NCBI GenBank assembly: GCA_963575745.1 | Contig: CAUYUJ010016059.1 | Location: 1,984,849-2,048,848 of the forward strand | Direction of reading: 5' to 3' | DNA length: 64,000 nt | From: Prorocentrum cordatum | Taxonomy: Eukaryota > Sar > Dinophyceae > Prorocentrales > Prorocentraceae | In this document: one piece after another, positions 63,501 through 64,000 of the stretch | How positions within the stretch are numbered: position 1 is the stretch's first letter | Layout: each line of letters opens with the position of its first letter | Made by a program: the position numbers and the translations under genes | Notes under the pieces: generated by a model | Database searches by the model: none | Told to the model about the DNA's origin: nothing | Seen by the model: the letters and a program-made list of their open reading frames with translations, nothing else

Positions 63501-64000
63501 CAACAGCGACACGGCGCGGGGCACGTACATACTTTGGACGACGAAATATACTTGATATGTGATGAAGTACCGATCCACATGTACCTGCGCCGACGGCGCC
63601 TGATGTACTTGGCCAGAATGGCGCATGCAGACACGCCCTTCCTCCACCGCCTCATCGACGAGCTTTGGGGGGATGATAAAGCCTGGAATGCCCTTATCGT
63701 CGAGGATCTGGACTGGATAAGAAGATTCCTACTAGACGACGAGGACATTGGCTGCGACATCAGGGGCTTGGTACGATGGTTACGAACACAGCAAGTGCAA
63801 GCCGCACAAGCCATGATCACGCGTGCGTGGCTCAGGTACAAGGCATGGCAGCACGATTTATACCGACATCGAATATGGCAAAGGCAGTTACACCGTCTAG
63901 CGCAAGAGTTTGGACTGACCACGCCCAACTTCGATGGATTGCCGCCTGCACAACACAGTGGCTACATATGCTATGAGTGTGGCAAGATCCTAAAAACTCG
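57534..64000 (+). CDS. Retrotransposon polyprotein: RNase H, APE endonuclease, reverse transcriptase (partial, at least 2155 aa)
   Basis: Open in one frame from just after UAG 57498-57500 to the window edge; the first ATG is 57534. Residues 1-680 are polar and disordered. RNase H follows with D737 (YFTDASYH), E791 (SPELGALLWA), D816 (GDNTAAL) and D873 (HAHRDAPWSEAADILSK). The APE-type endonuclease has N961 (VQYNAQS), E1001 (LQETR), AHAPY, D1111/N1113 (LLIDANAK), RIDYVAM and D1226/H1227 (TDHLPV), all intact. Reverse transcriptase has GPDGNLDDI, EYYRSILLNN, motif A D1661 (LLDLRQAFYSV), motif B RKGTRPGNGLADLIFN, motif C D1811/D1812 (SFMDDATF), HPKKTKAL and a thumb with KLTYDCEVWG. A CYECGK zinc-finger start is cut by the edge. 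It should nick DNA, copy the RNA and degrade the template. Confidence 0.92.
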   Translation, partial: MRAWGDAASASNHQRSTREPRLKRRSRRTTCITSSLDVATVGKGGDHPQNGDTKFERSKRGPERLPQAAIPTASGVQAVNQHRDGVRLQQEWESYSSSQPQRQQRGPRRHPLATPGSTPHFAGAAAAHAASQSWQHSRAKEDPGSRSRLSDLSHLEVSQRRVLWEHPTLAVDGAWLSRQPLDTSHLGSQADHMASIRTPRGLASPPATAKLNAHTTTQPSTDHTRQIQHGPIQAYELEQIQDTYLDSKGISPTPAESHLNDATAVAKARRVARRKRVLRQALRAEMRPDLGATLTKNSFEALADSSSSEDDARPDSTQPPGAEHPEERDLEFASGCPSRERRSSCPRSRTTWRPAPRSTAAEHTQCSDEPKQHNVPTRTCLRWRVSAGSPHSARPSTGGPALPEQLRVDSPLQVRRREGMPPTGGWSTPCSRVSDVVLGRPTRPNEDQPSTLPTPTPAKPSLDPHEQRAEPVPLTLSPPNPSDPPGGITHRLRDSMLHAQSHEPLFSQAVRAGSDNLNADEKCCQRPPTPRERSTTRTGTKPYKPADHLETEQPLPDTTTNTRQHPQPQRDVQARRAMLPLRSYHGASGQPTGQQQPIPAPQRRTTSAMHPFRIPTRRSITADDARDNQRTSTDSEYSDDYLRWERRRRRRQRTRPATHGQAHKTDLRRDSNSTQRRFVNIGSPQFLPTQFQQHIQKLTWHYDLEEHDLHEHTRLAVRHLAPSRPSAYVKRHYYFTDASYHAKAPGTSAWAVVHLREDDQGIAYYRHMYSNHALSVSEEMANNITSSTSPELGALLWAGIACIQEDDEQEIVIIGDNTAALGAAAGTSRIRSCRNRPLARFTRILFQQLQPTKAISFEHTHAHRDAPWSEAADILSKYAALQPAPPPPAEELVDIVRYTSTLEWAWMANPACKDLHAYPTWRHGQLEEHVLPQLADADHIPDLTADSYNKGTLKLNIVQYNAQSMVGDFTSTDLHLDISSKGALVRAQLLDHQVHVAGLQETRCKEAIWTGQGFINIQSEAQDGNWGCALLLNAEIPHGQLKGKDLYFKQSQLTKLYSSARILFVRVQAPLFHHVIAVAHAPYQKAKDINGWWEHFRELRDMWKPEILLIDANAKLSHKDGEDTQWLGQKGPNQLTDKNGHEFHESVASCHLHVVNTYYGNSDDYTYHKDGVSNRIDYVAMAPGLFKCVAACTVLRDFQKPTAKKKNEHSKQRSNYAQNGYDTTTDHLPVLVEVVGDIIGRHRNLKGNALLDTNKLKNPECITAFKQDLNNISLPPWKADVNDHYHETAGLIVEKTRQHFGRDPLTPCNVTISEASMRLLRLRRYAESPTRTYTDNGDPAPLEVFRERLCYEALVYARVEDSWYCSVAALAGACQLSRTTDCLGIVHGAARLFIAHTRGTFRHQLSIDRKQYFHDLGSKLADSRTARDARTEWQLTKKILIHGGRKPKYVSALPTTQQPDGTVMGSQCETSRATLQHFAKIESADIRDKYDLADRYNGSRAHRSPPDEVSQHLHMTLNDLVESFADGKKGRAGGPDGNLDDILKLAPEETARHWYPVVLKTILRGREPIQFKAGIAVKLYKGSGTRALLEYYRSILLNNTVAKHYHKWLRSTTLRVCSSLLRVTQHGGIPKKSGAYSTHTIKAFFGVCRRRRPSAVGILLDLRQAFYSVIREFVLGREGEKPWLLKVMAGGAPPEWLMPAIQQLIAAPGYLALNDVDENLRFQLEEAHDTTFFQARGDELCAESRKGTRPGNGLADLIFNISFAHALGPLEQELHSGGYLLQLPPAGEQAIATSGQFRGLEGTLPEVSFMDDATFLCVLRDNTKIESSIFDILSIIARRLKIFGHDLHPKKTKALLHIDGHAKLHIKAKIFKTNPITLQREECQPPTSTDVTTAEVTTQGLTLGNIVASDGGEGPNLMRRIIDHRSAEGPLKKSIFRLPHIDLKAKLLYLTALAQSKLTYDCEVWGPLTVQQKQMLQSRHMASLRAAARQQRHGAGHVHTLDDEIYLICDEVPIHMYLRRRRLMYLARMAHADTPFLHRLIDELWGDDKAWNALIVEDLDWIRRFLLDDEDIGCDIRGLVRWLRTQQVQAAQAMITRAWLRYKAWQHDLYRHRIWQRQLHRLAQEFGLTTPNFDGLPPAQHSGYICYECGKILKT

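Larger units (their letters stand above)
54163..64000 (+). mobile_element. Second non-LTR retrotransposon (RNase H-endonuclease-RT type), 3' end outside window
   Basis: At least 9.8 kb with three consecutive + ORFs: coiled-coil ORF1, an acidic proline-rich ORF, and a long catalytic ORF. No DinoSL or LTR was found at its left end, which may lie anywhere between the GGA run at 53890 and about 54160. The catalytic order differs from the element at 34592, so two LINE lineages coexist here. The long ORF is undamaged over at least 6.4 kb, which suggests recent activity or selection. Confidence 0.8.

Overview
The window is nuclear DNA of a dinoflagellate; the species cannot be named from it. The decisive evidence is the dinoflagellate spliced-leader (DinoSL) sequence, present exactly at 14488-14509 and 34592-34613 and as a worn copy at 45010-45029. 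Other support comes from an EF-hand-tailed one-domain voltage-gated channel typical of the group, kilobase-scale introns packed with repeats, many small inverted-repeat elements, very GC-rich coding DNA and abundant trinucleotide microsatellites. Every gene I can support lies on the + strand. I saw no rRNA, tRNA, CRISPR, bacterial operon or classical promoter.

Region 1 (1-18170) is one ion-channel gene in three visible exons (about 358-876, 10336-10843, 17746-18170), with its 5' end missing. Exon A carries S1, S2 and the start of S3. Exon B carries the rest of S3, the arginine-rich S4, S5, the pore and S6. Exon C carries the end of S6 and an EF-hand tail. Intron 1 (about 9.5 kb) holds two arrays of a 90-bp repeat in opposite orientation, a direct repeat pair and a decayed coiled-coil ORF. 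Intron 2 (6.9 kb) has the same 9 bases at both splice junctions. It holds a 173-bp terminal-inverted-repeat (TIR) element and a 2-kb retrocopy that begins with DinoSL and sits inside a CAT microsatellite.

Region 2 (18170-34590) is almost gene-free. It contains a 91-bp array, a higher-order satellite of five about 83-bp monomers, a 1.5-kb heptamer array between homopolymer G/C islands, long GAT, TTG, GGA and GAC microsatellites, a palindromic minisatellite and a clear MITE at 33383-33559.

Region 3 (34592-43015) is a nearly full-length non-LTR retrotransposon that starts exactly with DinoSL and interrupts a CTC-rich satellite. It encodes a zinc-finger/coiled-coil ORF1, then endonuclease, reverse transcriptase, zinc knuckle and RNase H, with a repetitive tail. 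It is dead: there are at least three frameshifts, and the conserved endonuclease glutamate is glycine. A third worn DinoSL starts a decayed ORF1-like gene at 45010-46267.

Region 4 (46268-53800) has no recognised gene. It contains a second copy of the 173-bp TIR element, a perfect-looking hairpin and a foldback element.

Region 5 (54163-64000) is a second retrotransposon of different design: a Gln/Glu-rich coiled-coil ORF1, an acidic proline-rich ORF, and an intact ORF of at least 2155 codons that runs off the window. The domain order in that ORF is RNase H, then APE-type endonuclease, then reverse transcriptase, with all key residues visible.
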